The position numbers were made by a program, and so were the translations under genes. The notes beneath the pieces were generated by a model. The model worked only from the letters and a program-made list of their open reading frames with translations. It had not been told where the DNA came from and ran no database searches. A DNA stretch of 64,000 nucleotides, from NCBI RefSeq assembly GCF_014646215.1, contig NZ_BMNA01000008.1, positions 1 through 64,000 of the forward strand, given 5' to 3'. The DNA comes from Nakamurella endophytica. Lineage in GTDB: Bacteria > Actinomycetota > Actinomycetes > Mycobacteriales > Nakamurellaceae. Shown in pieces: positions 17,431-25,863 of the stretch; within the stretch, counting starts at the first letter, position 1, and each line of letters starts with the position of its first letter.

Positions 17431-18531
17431 TCAGGCGTCGAGCTCGCCGCGGATGAAGCGCTCGACGTTGTCCCGGGCCAGGTCGTCCGGGAACTGCTGG
17501 GGCGGGGACTTCATGAAGTACGACGCCGCCGAGTACAGCGGGCCCGAGATGCCGCGGTCCAGCGCGATCTTGGCGGCGCGGACGGCATCGATGATCACGC
17601 CGGCCGAGTTCGGCGAGTCCCAGACCTCGAGCTTGTACTCCAGGTTCAGCGGCACGTCGCCGAAGGCCCGGCCCTCCAGCCGGACGTAGGCCCACTTGCG
17701 GTCGTCGAGCCACTGCACGTAGTCGCTGGGGCCGATGTGCACGTTGCCGGAGCCCATCTCGTGCGGCACCTGCGACGTGACGGCCTGCGTCTTGGAGATC
17801 TTCTTGCTCTCGAGCCGGTCGCGCTCGAGCATGTTCATGAAGTCCATGTTGCCGCCGACGTTCAGCTGCATGGTGCGCTCCAGCACCACGCCGCGGTCCT
17901 CGAACAGCTTGGCCATCGTGCGGTGCGTGATGGTGGCGCCGACCTGGCTCTTGATGTCGTCGCCGATGATCGGCAGCCCGGCGGCGCGGAAGCGCTCGGC
18001 CCATTCCGGCGTGCCGGCGATGAAGACCGGCAGCGCGTTGACGAAGGCACAACCGGCGTCGATCGCGCACTGCGCGTAGAACTTCGCGGCCTGCTCGGAC
18101 CCGACGGGCAGGTAGCAGACGACGACGTCGACGGCGGCCTCGCGGAGCGCCGCGACCACGTCGACCGGCTCGGCGTCGGACTCGGTGATGGTCTCCCGGT
18201 AGTACCGCCCCAGGCCGTCCAGGGTGGTGCCCCGGGCGACGGTGACGCCGGTGGCCGGCACGTCGGCGATCTTGATGGTGTTGTTCTCGCTGGCGCCGAT
18301 CGCGTCGGCCAGGTCGAGGCCGACCTTCTTGGCGTCCACGTCGAACGCGGCCACGAACTGCACGTCGCCGACGTGGTAGTCGCCGAACCGGACGTGCATC
18401 AGGCCGGGGACACGGGTGTCCGGGTCGGCGTTGCGGTAGTACTCGACGCCCTGGACCAGCGAGCTGGCGCAGTTGCCGACGCCGATGATGGCTACCCGGA
18501 TCGGGTGCGCCGGCGGGGATGCAGTCGTCAT
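17431..18531 (-). CDS. ino1: Inositol-3-phosphate synthase
   Basis: Converts glucose 6-phosphate to 1D-myo-inositol 3-phosphate with NAD, the first step toward phosphatidylinositol, mycothiol and related inositol lipids in actinobacteria. The 366-residue protein has the NAD-binding start [18 protein letters not shown] and the family signatures [34 protein letters not shown] and [16 protein letters not shown] 18531 has AAAGGA upstream; the longer in-frame start at 18651 would cover the promoter region. It is monocistronic, ending at a strong hairpin. The AT-rich leader carries paired TGACAT elements that may bind a regulator. Confidence 0.97.
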   Translation of the reverse strand: MTTASPPAHPIRVAIIGVGNCASSLVQGVEYYRNADPDTRVPGLMHVRFGDYHVGDVQFVAAFDVDAKKVGLDLADAIGASENNTIKIADVPATGVTVARGTTLDGLGRYYRETITESDAEPVDVVAALREAAVDVVVCYLPVGSEQAAKFYAQCAIDAGCAFVNALPVFIAGTPEWAERFRAAGLPIIGDDIKSQVGATITHRTMAKLFEDRGVVLERTMQLNVGGNMDFMNMLERDRLESKKISKTQAVTSQVPHEMGSGNVHIGPSDYVQWLDDRKWAYVRLEGRAFGDVPLNLEYKLEVWDSPNSAGVIIDAVRAAKIALDRGISGPLYSAASYFMKSPPQQFPDDLARDNVERFIRGELDA

Positions 18532-18560
18532 GAGGGGTCCTTTGGGTGATGGGGTGGCGG

Positions 18561-18614
18561 CCCCACCATACAAACGTGCAGCTATGTCAGCGAACAAAGA
18601 CTGCACCATGTCAA
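18561..18614 (-). promoter_or_regulatory. AT-rich ino1 promoter/operator region with direct TGACAT repeats
   Basis: Read on the minus strand, TGACATGGTGCA and TGACATAGCTGCA start at 18613 and 18589, 24 bp apart. Such spacing, about two helical turns, suits a regulator binding the same face. A TATGGT at 18570-18565 is a possible -10. Confidence 0.4.
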
Positions 18615-18663
18615 CCCGGCGCGGGCCGTCGATGCCGGCCCACTCGACCACCCTCGGAGCCGC

Positions 18664-19479
18664 TCAGCGCGGTGGCATGCGCAGTCCGCCGTCCAGCCGC
18701 ACCACCTCGCCGTTGAGGTAGTCCTGCGCGGCGAAGGCGAGCACCAGCGCCGCGTACTCGTCGGGCCGGCCGAACCGCCGCGGGAACTGCACGGTCGCGG
18801 CCAGCGCGGTCCGGAACTCCTCGGTGATGCCCGCCATCATCGGCGTGTCCAGGATGCCCGGGGCGATCGTCATCACCCGGATGCCGCTCCCCGCCAGGTC
18901 GCGTGCCAGCGGCAGGGTCATCGCGGCGACGCCGCCCTTGGAGGCCGAGTAGGCGGCCTGGCCGATCTGCCCGTCGAACGCCGCTACCGAGGCGGTGTTC
19001 ACCACGAGCCCGCGCTGGCCCTCGTCGTCGACCGGGTCGGTGGCGGCCATGGCCTCGGCGCAGAGCCGGACGACGTTGAACGTGCCGATCAGGTTGATGC
19101 CGACCACGCGGGCGAACTGGTCGAGGTCGTGCACGCCGCGGCGTGAGAGCACCCGCCCGGGCGTCGCCACCCCGGCGCAGTTGACGGCGATCCGCAGCGG
19201 AGACCCGCTGCCCGTGGCCGCGGCGACGGCGGCGGCGACGTCGTCCGGCTCGCGCACGTCCCCGGCGACGGGCAGCACCCGTCCGGGCGCGGCCGTGCGG
19301 TCGGTGGCACCGGGGGTGTCCCCGCCGCCCGCGGCGTCGGTGAGCGGTGCCCGCTCCCACCCGGCCGCCAGGTCCAGCCCGACGACGGCGGCGCCGGCGT
19401 CGGCCAGCGCCCGGGCGGTGGCGGCCCCCAACCCCGACGCGGCTCCGGTGACGACGGCCGAGATACCGGCGACCTGCAT
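18664..19479 (-). CDS. SDR-family oxidoreductase (3-hydroxyacyl-CoA dehydrogenase type-2-like)
   Basis: A 271-residue short-chain dehydrogenase. The cofactor motif is TGAASGLGAA, the catalytic Ser lies in VNTASVAAFDG and the Tyr/Lys pair in AAYSASKGG (YxxxK). The segment RVMTIAPGILDTPMM is typical of the HSD10-like branch that acts on hydroxyacyl-CoA or steroid-like substrates. AGGAG stands 8 nt before ATG 19479. It is downstream of nothing on its strand and separated from ino1 by 130 bp. Exact substrate cannot be assigned. Confidence 0.9.
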   Translation of the reverse strand: MQVAGISAVVTGAASGLGAATARALADAGAAVVGLDLAAGWERAPLTDAAGGGDTPGATDRTAAPGRVLPVAGDVREPDDVAAAVAAATGSGSPLRIAVNCAGVATPGRVLSRRGVHDLDQFARVVGINLIGTFNVVRLCAEAMAATDPVDDEGQRGLVVNTASVAAFDGQIGQAAYSASKGGVAAMTLPLARDLAGSGIRVMTIAPGILDTPMMAGITEEFRTALAATVQFPRRFGRPDEYAALVLAFAAQDYLNGEVVRLDGGLRMPPR

Positions 19480-19879
19480 GCACGACTCCTGACGGCGGGG
19501 GTGCGCCGGGCCGACACCTGCCACCCGGCGCACACGTGGGCGGGACGGGAACGGTCTACCAGAGGCGCGGGACGGGACGACCCGGCGGCGGGCGGACCGG
19601 GCGGCAGGGGACCGGGCGACGACCGAGGCAGTCCCGGCGTCCGGGAGCAGCGACCGGCCCCGGCGCGGGGTGGGTCGGCGGCACAATCGTCCCGGTCGGA
19701 CGGCGCGTCCGGTGTCACCCGGCCTCCGCGCCGTCCGCGACAGCGCGGGTGGGCAGCGCGGGTGGGCGGCGCGGATTGCCGGTCGGCGACACCGACACCG
19801 CGCCGGGACCGTGAGGCCGACGGCCAGGGACCCGGCGGACGCCAGCACCAGATCGGGCGAGGGGACGGGGGACGGACCG
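19480..19879. other. Divergent intergenic region between SDR and arr
   Basis: 400 bp that must hold promoters for both divergent genes. It is strongly GC-rich with short imperfect repeats (gcgcgggtgggc twice near 19745-19770). No clear gene or motif is seen. Confidence 0.5.
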
Positions 19880-20485
19880 ATGGCGGACACCGCCGACACC
19901 GAGAACCCGGCCGGCACCGCCGGCACGGCCGGCACGGGCGGCACAGGCGGCACTGCCGGCACGGGCGGTACGGCCGGGATCAGCGACACGGCCGGCACCG
20001 GGAGCCCGGAGACGACCGGTGCGACCGGTCCCGCCCGGGCCGCCGATCGGCCCGTCACCTTCGCCACCTGCGGGCGCGTGCCGGGCCCGTTCTTCCACGG
20101 CACCCGGGTGGCGCTGGCCGTCGGTGACGAGCTGGTCCCGGGACGGGAGTCGAACTTCCAGCGCGGCCGGGTGTCCAACAACGTCTACTTCACCTCGGTG
20201 CTCGAGACGGCCGTCTGGGGCGCCGAACTCGCCGCGGCGCTGGCCCGCGACGGCCGGCCCGGGCGCATCTACGTGGTGGAGCCGTCCGGCCCGTTCGAGG
20301 ACGATCCGAACGTCACCGACAAGCGGTTCCCGGGCAACCCGACCCGGTCCTACCGGTCCCGGGACCCCCTGCGCGTCGTCGGCGAGGTGGCCGACTGGCC
20401 CGGCCACGAACCCGAGGTGCTCCAGCGGATGCTCGACGGGTTGGCCCGGCTGCGCCGGGAGGGCCGGGACGTCATCGAGGACTGA
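19880..20485 (+). CDS. arr: NAD+-rifampin ADP-ribosyltransferase (Arr)
   Basis: Inactivates rifamycins by ADP-ribosylating the C23 hydroxyl with NAD. The C-terminal ~145 residues match Arr closely: PFFHGTRVALAVGDELVPG with the conserved His, SNNVYFTSVLETAVWGAELA with the conserved Tyr, and EDDPNVTDKRFPGNPTRSY with the essential Asp region. Unlike known Arr proteins, about 55 residues precede this core, a Gly/Thr/Ala-rich stretch encoded by seven 9-bp repeats at 19913-19975; a start nearer the core cannot be excluded. The 201-residue product is chromosomal with no mobile element nearby, which suggests intrinsic resistance. Confidence 0.92.
   Translation: MADTADTENPAGTAGTAGTGGTGGTAGTGGTAGISDTAGTGSPETTGATGPARAADRPVTFATCGRVPGPFFHGTRVALAVGDELVPGRESNFQRGRVSNNVYFTSVLETAVWGAELAAALARDGRPGRIYVVEPSGPFEDDPNVTDKRFPGNPTRSYRSRDPLRVVGEVADWPGHEPEVLQRMLDGLARLRREGRDVIED
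19913..19975 (+). repeat. 9-bp tandem repeat in arr N-terminal region
   Basis: Seven units of the ggcacngsc type encode GTA/GTG tripeptides ahead of the catalytic domain. Confidence 0.85.
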
Positions 20486-20509
20486 CGGTCCGGGCGACCC
20501 GCGCCGAAC

Positions 20510-22696
20510 TCAGTGCCGGACCACCGCCAGCATGTCGCCCAGGCCGGCCGTCGGCAGGTAAGCGCGGGTGATGGCGACGCCGATCCGCGGCAGGTCGGCC
20601 TCGTCCCGGAACACCATGTACATCGGCGAGAGCCGCGGCTGGAACTTGGCCTTGAAGGCGTGCAGCGACCGGAAGCCGTAGACCGGCTCGAGGGTGCCGC
20701 CGAGGCTGTCGAGCAGCTTGTCGACGGCCGACTCGCCGCGGTCCGGGTCCGGGGTGGAGCGGGCCAGCGGCGCCCCGGACAGGGACACGAACTGCGCGCC
20801 CTGCTCCTTGAAGTACAGGCAGGACGAGGCGATCAGGAACTCCATGGTCGCCCGGAAGCCACCGTCCGCGCGCCGCATGAGGTCCAGGGTCCACCCGACG
20901 ATGCGGTCGTCGCCGCCGTAGACCGGCATCCACGACGTCACGCCGTGCACCTTGCCGGCCGCGTCGACAGCCAGGCCGACCTTGACGTCCGGGTCGAGCG
21001 CCTCGGTGAGACCGCCGAGCGTGAAGCCCATCTCCGGCAGCTTCTTGTCGCCGAGCCACTCCTGGGACAGGTGCTCGACCTGGCGGACCAGCGACCAGGG
21101 CTGCTCGGCCAGGGTGACCATCCGGAACTCGATGCCCTCCTTGGGCGCCTTGTTCAGCGCCGTCCGGATGTCCTGCCACTTCTTGCCCTTGAACTCCAGC
21201 TGCGGCAGGTCGACGAGGTTGTCCTCGGCCACCTGCGCGCTCTGCCAGCCCAGCCGCTCCGTCTCCGCCGCCGTCCGCGCGGTGCAGGAGAAGATGTACG
21301 GCACCATCCCGGCCCGGTCGCACAGCGCGACGAACTCGTCGAGCGTGGATGCCAGCGCCTCCGGCGGGCCGACCGGGTCGCCCAGGGCCACGGCGACCCC
21401 CGCGTGCCGGACGAAGGCCATGTAGGACTCGCCGTCCTGGGTGATCATGTGCCGGTTCTCCGGCCAGGTGGTCATCCAGGAGATCGTGTCGCCGCCCCAC
21501 CGCCGCAGCAGCGCCTTGGCCGCGTCGGGCTGCGACGACCCCGTCGCCCGCTTGCGCTTGCCGCGCCGCGGGACCGCGAACGACCGCCGGGCGGCGATCA
21601 GCAGCACGAAGAAGGCCAGCGAGAACAGCGAGCTGGCGGCGAACTGCAGGACGTCGTCGAGCGTGATGTCGGCGTCGTCGACGAACTGCGCCGCCACGAG
21701 CAGCACGATGACGCCGAGCGCCAGCAGCAGCGGGATCGCCAGCACGACGACCTCGACCCACCACGCCCACCGGTAGCCGCGGCGCAGGCCGTTGGCGATC
21801 AGTAGCGCGATCAGGAGGTTGAGCGCCAGCGCCCACCACACGCCGTCGCTGCCGTCTTCGGCCGGCCCGAACGGGGTGAGCCGGTCCGGCAGCAGCGCGC
21901 CGAGCAGCTGGGACAGGGCGACCACCACGGCCGTCACGAAGGCCAGCAGCCGGACCTCGTGACGGGTGGGCCAGGCCCGGGCGCGCCGGGCGCGCGGGCC
22001 GGCGAGCCGGGTGGAGAACGGCAGGCTCAGGCAGACCGCGGCCAGGTGCTCCGCGTCGGCCATCTGCCCGATGTAGGCGATCGAGAACAGCACGTAGGCC
22101 CAGATCGCCAGCCGCAGCCGCAGCCGCCAGGGCGGCGGCACGGTGGCGCTGGCCACGCCGACGACCGCCATCATCCCGGCCGAGAACCCGACGTCGGTCT
22201 CGGTGCTGCGCTGCGCCACCCAGTCCCAGCCGGTGTTGCGGAAGGCGAGGAAGAACAGCGCGACCAGCAGCACGGCAGCGAGCTGGTAGACGATCGTCAG
22301 CACCGCGGTGCGCGCCGTCCCCAGCCGCCACTCGGCGAAACCGGTGAGCAGCGCGAAGGCACCGGCGACGAACACGTAGTAGACGGGGTAGAGCGCGAAG
22401 AACACACCGGTGACCAGGGTGTGCCACCGGCCCTGCTCGAAGGCCGGCAGGCCGTAGGCCACCCAGCCGTACCAGGACTTCTGCTCGATCCCGGACCACA
22501 GCGTGCCGAACGCGACCGACAGCACCAGCGTGATCACGACGTAGGCCGTGGTGAACGGCAACCGGCGGGCCAGCACCAGGATCCTCGGTGGCTGCCGGGC
22601 GGGCTCGACCGGCTGGGCGCCGCTGTGCTGCTGCCGGTCGGGCGGCGGCTCCGCCGTCGTGATCGTCGCTGCTGCCGGGGCGGTCTCGTCGTCCAC
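20510..22696 (-). CDS. MprF-like phosphatidylglycerol lysyltransferase-domain membrane protein (DUF2156)
   Basis: Likely adds lysine from lysyl-tRNA to phosphatidylglycerol or a related lipid, reducing susceptibility to cationic peptides. The N-terminal half has about ten hydrophobic helices; the first six look rhomboid-like (FEQGRWHTLVTGVFFALYPVYY, then ATVPPPWRLRLRL). The C-terminal ~330 residues form the DUF2156 GNAT-like catalytic domain, starting LRRWGGDTISWMTTWPENR and ending with YGFRSLHAFKAKFQPR. GTG 22696 has AGGA 5 nt upstream; an open frame to GTG 22813 is an alternative. It converges on arr, leaving only 24 bp between the stops. Confidence 0.82.
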   Translation of the reverse strand: MDDETAPAAATITTAEPPPDRQQHSGAQPVEPARQPPRILVLARRLPFTTAYVVITLVLSVAFGTLWSGIEQKSWYGWVAYGLPAFEQGRWHTLVTGVFFALYPVYYVFVAGAFALLTGFAEWRLGTARTAVLTIVYQLAAVLLVALFFLAFRNTGWDWVAQRSTETDVGFSAGMMAVVGVASATVPPPWRLRLRLAIWAYVLFSIAYIGQMADAEHLAAVCLSLPFSTRLAGPRARRARAWPTRHEVRLLAFVTAVVVALSQLLGALLPDRLTPFGPAEDGSDGVWWALALNLLIALLIANGLRRGYRWAWWVEVVVLAIPLLLALGVIVLLVAAQFVDDADITLDDVLQFAASSLFSLAFFVLLIAARRSFAVPRRGKRKRATGSSQPDAAKALLRRWGGDTISWMTTWPENRHMITQDGESYMAFVRHAGVAVALGDPVGPPEALASTLDEFVALCDRAGMVPYIFSCTARTAAETERLGWQSAQVAEDNLVDLPQLEFKGKKWQDIRTALNKAPKEGIEFRMVTLAEQPWSLVRQVEHLSQEWLGDKKLPEMGFTLGGLTEALDPDVKVGLAVDAAGKVHGVTSWMPVYGGDDRIVGWTLDLMRRADGGFRATMEFLIASSCLYFKEQGAQFVSLSGAPLARSTPDPDRGESAVDKLLDSLGGTLEPVYGFRSLHAFKAKFQPRLSPMYMVFRDEADLPRIGVAITRAYLPTAGLGDMLAVVRH

Positions 22697-22860
22697 GTCG
22701 GTCCTGTCGATGGGCTCCGACGCCCGGGCGCGGGCCGACCCCGCCGGGCGATGTTCCGCAAAGTCTAGGAGCCGGCGCCCCGACGGCACCCGGTGACTCC
22801 CCGATGTGTACACGCGACGGTCCGTGATGAGCAGCGCGGTGGGTCGCGGTAGGGCAGTGA

Positions 22861-23031
22861 CCGCCGGGCGCCGCCCCGGTGGAGCTCGAGCTGGCGCTGC
22901 CGGTGGACGTGGCGCCAGCGCGCGTCGCCGCGGCCGTCGCCGCCGGTGGTCGGCCCTTGGACGGATCCACGGAGCGGTGGCGGGCTGCGGACCCGGAGGG
23001 CAACGGGGTGGTCGTCGTCGCCAGGCCGTGA
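22861..23031 (+). pseudogene. C-terminal relic of a VOC/glyoxalase-like gene
   Basis: An open stretch bounded upstream by TGA at 22858 encodes ELELALPVDVAPARVAAAV, AAGGRPLDGSTERW and RAADPEGNGVVVVARP before a stop. The ADPEGN ending and preceding 'AAV/AAGG' helix are typical of the last ~50 residues of VOC-family or pterin-dehydratase-linked VOC proteins. Nothing upstream continues the fold in any frame, and there is no good start. I read it as the remnant of a deleted gene between the MprF-like gene and the TetR gene. Confidence 0.5.
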
Positions 23032-23045
23032 TGGGAGGGGCCGGA

Positions 23046-23648
23046 TCAGGAGCTGGCGTACCGCTGCAGGTGCCGTCGGATCACCGCGCGGGCGCGCGCG
23101 GGGTCGAGCCGCGATCCGGGCAGGTAGGCCTGGACGACCAGCCCGTCGAGCAGGGCGACCAGCTCGACGGCCGTCTCGGCCGGGTCGTCCACCGTCAGCG
23201 ACCCGTCCTCGACGCCCCTGGTCAGCAACCGCTCGACGAGCTCGTGCAGCTGCCGGTAGACGCGGGACTGCCATTCCGCGTACCGCGGCTGGTGCGCGGC
23301 CAGGGTCCAGAAGTCCAGCCACAGCTTCCAGTGCTCGTGCGCGCGGTCGTCCGGGGCGAGCAGCCCGTCCAGCAGCGAGGCCAGACCGTCCCGGCCGCTG
23401 GCCGCCTGCGCCGCGCGTGCCCAGATCGGGTCCGAGTAGCTCTGCATCTCCAGCTCGAGCACCCCGGCCAGCACCTCGGCGATGCCGGAGAAGTGATACG
23501 TCACCGTGCCGACCGCGACCCCGCCGGCCGCCGCGACGTCGCGCACCGTCGTCGCGTGCAACCCGCGGTCGGCGATCACCGACCGCGCCGCCTCGAGCAG
23601 CATGGACCGCCGCACGTCGGGCGGCTGCCGCCGGGTCGCCGAGGTCAC
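23046..23648 (-). CDS. TetR-family transcriptional regulator, BetI-like
   Basis: A 200-residue regulator with an N-terminal TetR helix-turn-helix (MLLEAARSVIADRGLHATT, VRDVAAAGGVAVGTVTYHF) and a C-terminal domain resembling the BetI-type TetR_C_6 group (HWKLWLDFWTLAAHQPRY, ending VIRRHLQRY). GTG 23648 is chosen because TACGAT lies 6 nt upstream, giving a leaderless mRNA; earlier in-frame starts read as non-coding. That -10 is inside an inverted repeat at 23652-23675, so the protein probably represses itself. The same repeat sits before the proline dehydrogenase gene, making proline or an osmolyte the likely ligand class. That is inference. Confidence 0.88.
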   Translation of the reverse strand: MTSATRRQPPDVRRSMLLEAARSVIADRGLHATTVRDVAAAGGVAVGTVTYHFSGIAEVLAGVLELEMQSYSDPIWARAAQAASGRDGLASLLDGLLAPDDRAHEHWKLWLDFWTLAAHQPRYAEWQSRVYRQLHELVERLLTRGVEDGSLTVDDPAETAVELVALLDGLVVQAYLPGSRLDPARARAVIRRHLQRYASS

Positions 23649-23651
23649 GGG

Positions 23652-23675
23652 GTGATCGTACGACCGTCCGATTAC
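23652..23675. promoter_or_regulatory. Putative TetR operator overlapping its own -10
   Basis: Inverted repeat GTGATCGT-N8-CCGATTAC. The TACGAT -10 of the tetR gene lies within it. It matches the palindrome at 28295-28332 over ATCGTACG-N6-CGATTA, 16 of 20 positions. Confidence 0.6.
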
Positions 23676-24043
23676 GAGCGGGCCGACGGCGTGCCGGGGT
23701 GCTGGCATCCCGGGGCGCGCGCCTGCGGGGGCGGGGCGGTCGGCGCACCCGGGGAGCGTCGACGGCCGTGTCGGCCCTGCCGCGCACCGGCCGAGCGCTG
23801 CTCGGCGTGCGTCCTTTGCGGTCAGCCGAGCAGGGCTGCGCTGGTGCGTGATCGCTGGGAGTGCTTCTTCGCCGTCCGGATGGTAGTGAACGCCGTCGCG
23901 CTGGTGGCCGAGGCGGGGGCGTCCTCCTGACCCGCCGCCTCGGGAATGTCGCGGTAAAGGTTGGGTCAACGGCCCGCATCCATTCCCGGTGAGGTCGGGG
24001 TAGGGGGAGCGAGAAGGCACTGCACCCCACTCGAGGAGGACGC
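23676..24043. other. Intergenic region upstream of the DUF4397-sortase operon
   Basis: About 370 bp without a convincing gene; a 28-codon frame ending at 23930 has no supporting features. At 23943-23967 a GGAAT-N17-GTC pair resembles an ECF-sigma promoter directed at the DUF4397 gene. Confidence 0.4.
23943..23967 (+). promoter_or_regulatory. Possible ECF-sigma promoter for the DUF4397-sortase operon
   Basis: GGAAT at 23943-23947 and GTC at 23965-23967 separated by 17 nt, about 75 bp before ATG 24044. The pattern fits generic ECF promoters, not the mycobacterial SigK consensus. Confidence 0.3.
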
Positions 24044-24853
24044 ATGAAGCGCTGGATCTCCCTGGCCGGAGTTGCCTGCATCGCCGGTGCGACGGCCGTG
24101 CTCGGCGCCGGGACCGCATCGGCCGCCGACACCGGCACCGTCTACGTGGTCCACAGCATCCCGGGCACCCCGGTCGACGTCTACGTGGACGGCACCAAGG
24201 CTCTCGACGACTTCCAGCCGGCGACAGCGCAAGGGCCGCTGCAGGTTCCGGCAGGCGCGCACCAGATCGCCATCACTGCAGCGGATGCCGCGGACGACAG
24301 TTCGCCCGTACTGTCCGGCACCGCGGACGTCGTTGCCGGGAGCAACGTCTCGCTGGTCGCCCACCTGGACGCCGACGGTGCGCCGTCGCTCACCGCGTTC
24401 AACGACGACGTGTCGGCGGTGCCCGCCGGGCAGGCGCGACTCGTGGTCCGGCACACCGCGGCCGCACCAGCGGTGGACGTGCGGGCCGGCGGCACCGTGG
24501 TGCTGTCCGACGTGACCAACGGCCAGCAGGGTGCGCTCGTCGTGCCGGCCGGCACCGTCTCCGCCGACGTCGTGCTCGCCGGGACCGACACCGTGGCCAT
24601 CGGCCCGGCCGACGTCGACCTGGCCGAGGGCACCGCGACCTTCGTGCACGCCATCGGCAGCGCGTCCGACAAGACGCTGGCGCTGGTCAGCTTCACCGTC
24701 GACGGGCTCGGCTCCGCTCCGTCCGGCGTCCCTGCAGGCACCGGCCCGCAGGACAGTGCCGTCCCCGGCACGGTGGTGGCCGCCCTCGTGGTGGTCGGCG
24801 CCGGCCTCGCCCTGGTCAGCGCCCGCCGGCTGACCGCCGGGCGGGCACGCTGA
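24044..24853 (+). CDS. DUF4397-domain secreted, membrane-anchored protein
   Basis: A 269-residue surface protein. A signal peptide (cleaved near SAA-DTG) precedes two DUF4397 repeats: the first from TVYVVHSIPGTPVDVYVDG, the second from ARLVVRHTAAAPAVDVRAGG. A Gly/Pro linker leads to one C-terminal helix (GTVVAALVVVGAGLALV) and a basic tail. This looks like a cell-wall or membrane anchor, but no LPxTG-type sorting motif precedes the helix. A GAGGAGG-like sequence precedes ATG 24044. The stop overlaps a candidate CTG start of the sortase gene, so it is the first gene of a four-gene operon. Confidence 0.88.
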   Translation: MKRWISLAGVACIAGATAVLGAGTASAADTGTVYVVHSIPGTPVDVYVDGTKALDDFQPATAQGPLQVPAGAHQIAITAADAADDSSPVLSGTADVVAGSNVSLVAHLDADGAPSLTAFNDDVSAVPAGQARLVVRHTAAAPAVDVRAGGTVVLSDVTNGQQGALVVPAGTVSADVVLAGTDTVAIGPADVDLAEGTATFVHAIGSASDKTLALVSFTVDGLGSAPSGVPAGTGPQDSAVPGTVVAALVVVGAGLALVSARRLTAGRAR

Positions 24854-25863
24854 CCGTCCCCGACGTCCCGCCCGGTGGCCCCTCCACCGGGCGGGACCCC
24901 GGACGGGCGCACTCCCGGGACACCCGTCGCCGGGCCGCGTGGACCGGCCTGGCGGCGGGCCTGGTCCTGCTGCTCTGCGCCGGTGTGATCGCCTTGCTGC
25001 CGGGGCCGGCGCCGGCCGGGCAGACGGTGACCGAGGTGGGCGCCGCGGCGGCCGAGGCGCTGGCACTCGAGTCCGGTGACCCCGGCCCCGACGCAACCGG
25101 CGCCACCGGTGGTCTCGCCGCCGGAGCCACGACAACGCCGACCACCTCGAACCTTTCTACGGCTACGGTGCCAACCGGCGCGGCGGCCGCCGCGACCACG
25201 TCCCGGCCGGCGGCCGCGGGCCGCCCGCGACCGTCCCGGACCCCGGCGACGACGGCGACCACGCCGGGTCGGGACACCGCCGGCACCGGCCCCGCGCCGA
25301 CCCGCAGCACTGCCACCGCCCGTCCGCGGGCAACCGGGGAGCGTCCGCCGGGAATCGCGGACCGTCCGGCGGCAGCCGACCGTCCGGCCGCCGTGCGGGA
25401 CGTCGCACCGCCCGCCCCACCGGAGCGGCTGCGGATACCGGCGCTGGGGGTGTCGGCTCCGGTGGACGCCGTCGGCGTGGACGGCGACGGCAACGTCGAC
25501 ATCCCGCGGGACGTGCGCCGCACCGGGTGGTACCGCTTCGGCCCCGCACCCGGGTCGGCCCGCGGGTCGGCGGTGATCACCGGCCACGTCGACGACCACG
25601 AGCAGGGGGTCGGGGTGCTGGCCCGGATCGGCGACCTGGCACCAGGCGATCGCATCGAGACCGTCGACGCGTCCGGCGCGGTCCGGCGGTTCACCGTCGT
25701 CGCCCGCGAGGAGTGGCACAAGACGGCGGTCCCGATGGACCGGCTGTTCGACCGCGGCGGCGCCTCCCGGCTGGTCCTGATGACCTGTGGCGGCGAGTTC
25801 GACCGCGACACCCTGAGCTACGAGGACAACGTCGCGGTCACCGCCGTCCCGGCCGGGACGTGA
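24850..25863 (+). CDS. Class F sortase
   Basis: A membrane-anchored cysteine transpeptidase. One N-terminal helix (GLAAGLVLLLCAGVIALL) is followed by a long Thr/Ala/Pro-rich stalk, then the catalytic domain from about RLRIPALGVSAPVDAVGV. Catalytic His is in VITGHVDDHEQG and catalytic Cys in LVLMTCGGEFDRD, the LxTCGG pattern of class F sortases. The first ATG/GTG in frame (24985) cuts through the membrane helix, so I propose CTG 24850 overlapping the DUF4397 stop as CTGA. A start at 24985 remains the conservative choice. The stop overlaps the sigma-factor start as GTGA. Confidence 0.8.
   Translation: MTVPDVPPGGPSTGRDPGRAHSRDTRRRAAWTGLAAGLVLLLCAGVIALLPGPAPAGQTVTEVGAAAAEALALESGDPGPDATGATGGLAAGATTTPTTSNLSTATVPTGAAAAATTSRPAAAGRPRPSRTPATTATTPGRDTAGTGPAPTRSTATARPRATGERPPGIADRPAAADRPAAVRDVAPPAPPERLRIPALGVSAPVDAVGVDGDGNVDIPRDVRRTGWYRFGPAPGSARGSAVITGHVDDHEQGVGVLARIGDLAPGDRIETVDASGAVRRFTVVAREEWHKTAVPMDRLFDRGGASRLVLMTCGGEFDRDTLSYEDNVAVTAVPAGT

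Noticed and set aside
18609-18614. TTGACA as a classical -35 for ino1
   Set aside because: No reasonable -10 lies 16-19 bp downstream; it is better explained as part of the TGACAT repeat.
23845-23932. 28-codon frame beginning near 23847 (RDRWECFFAVRMVVNAV)
   Set aside because: No ribosome site, no recognisable family and no neighbouring partner; left as intergenic.
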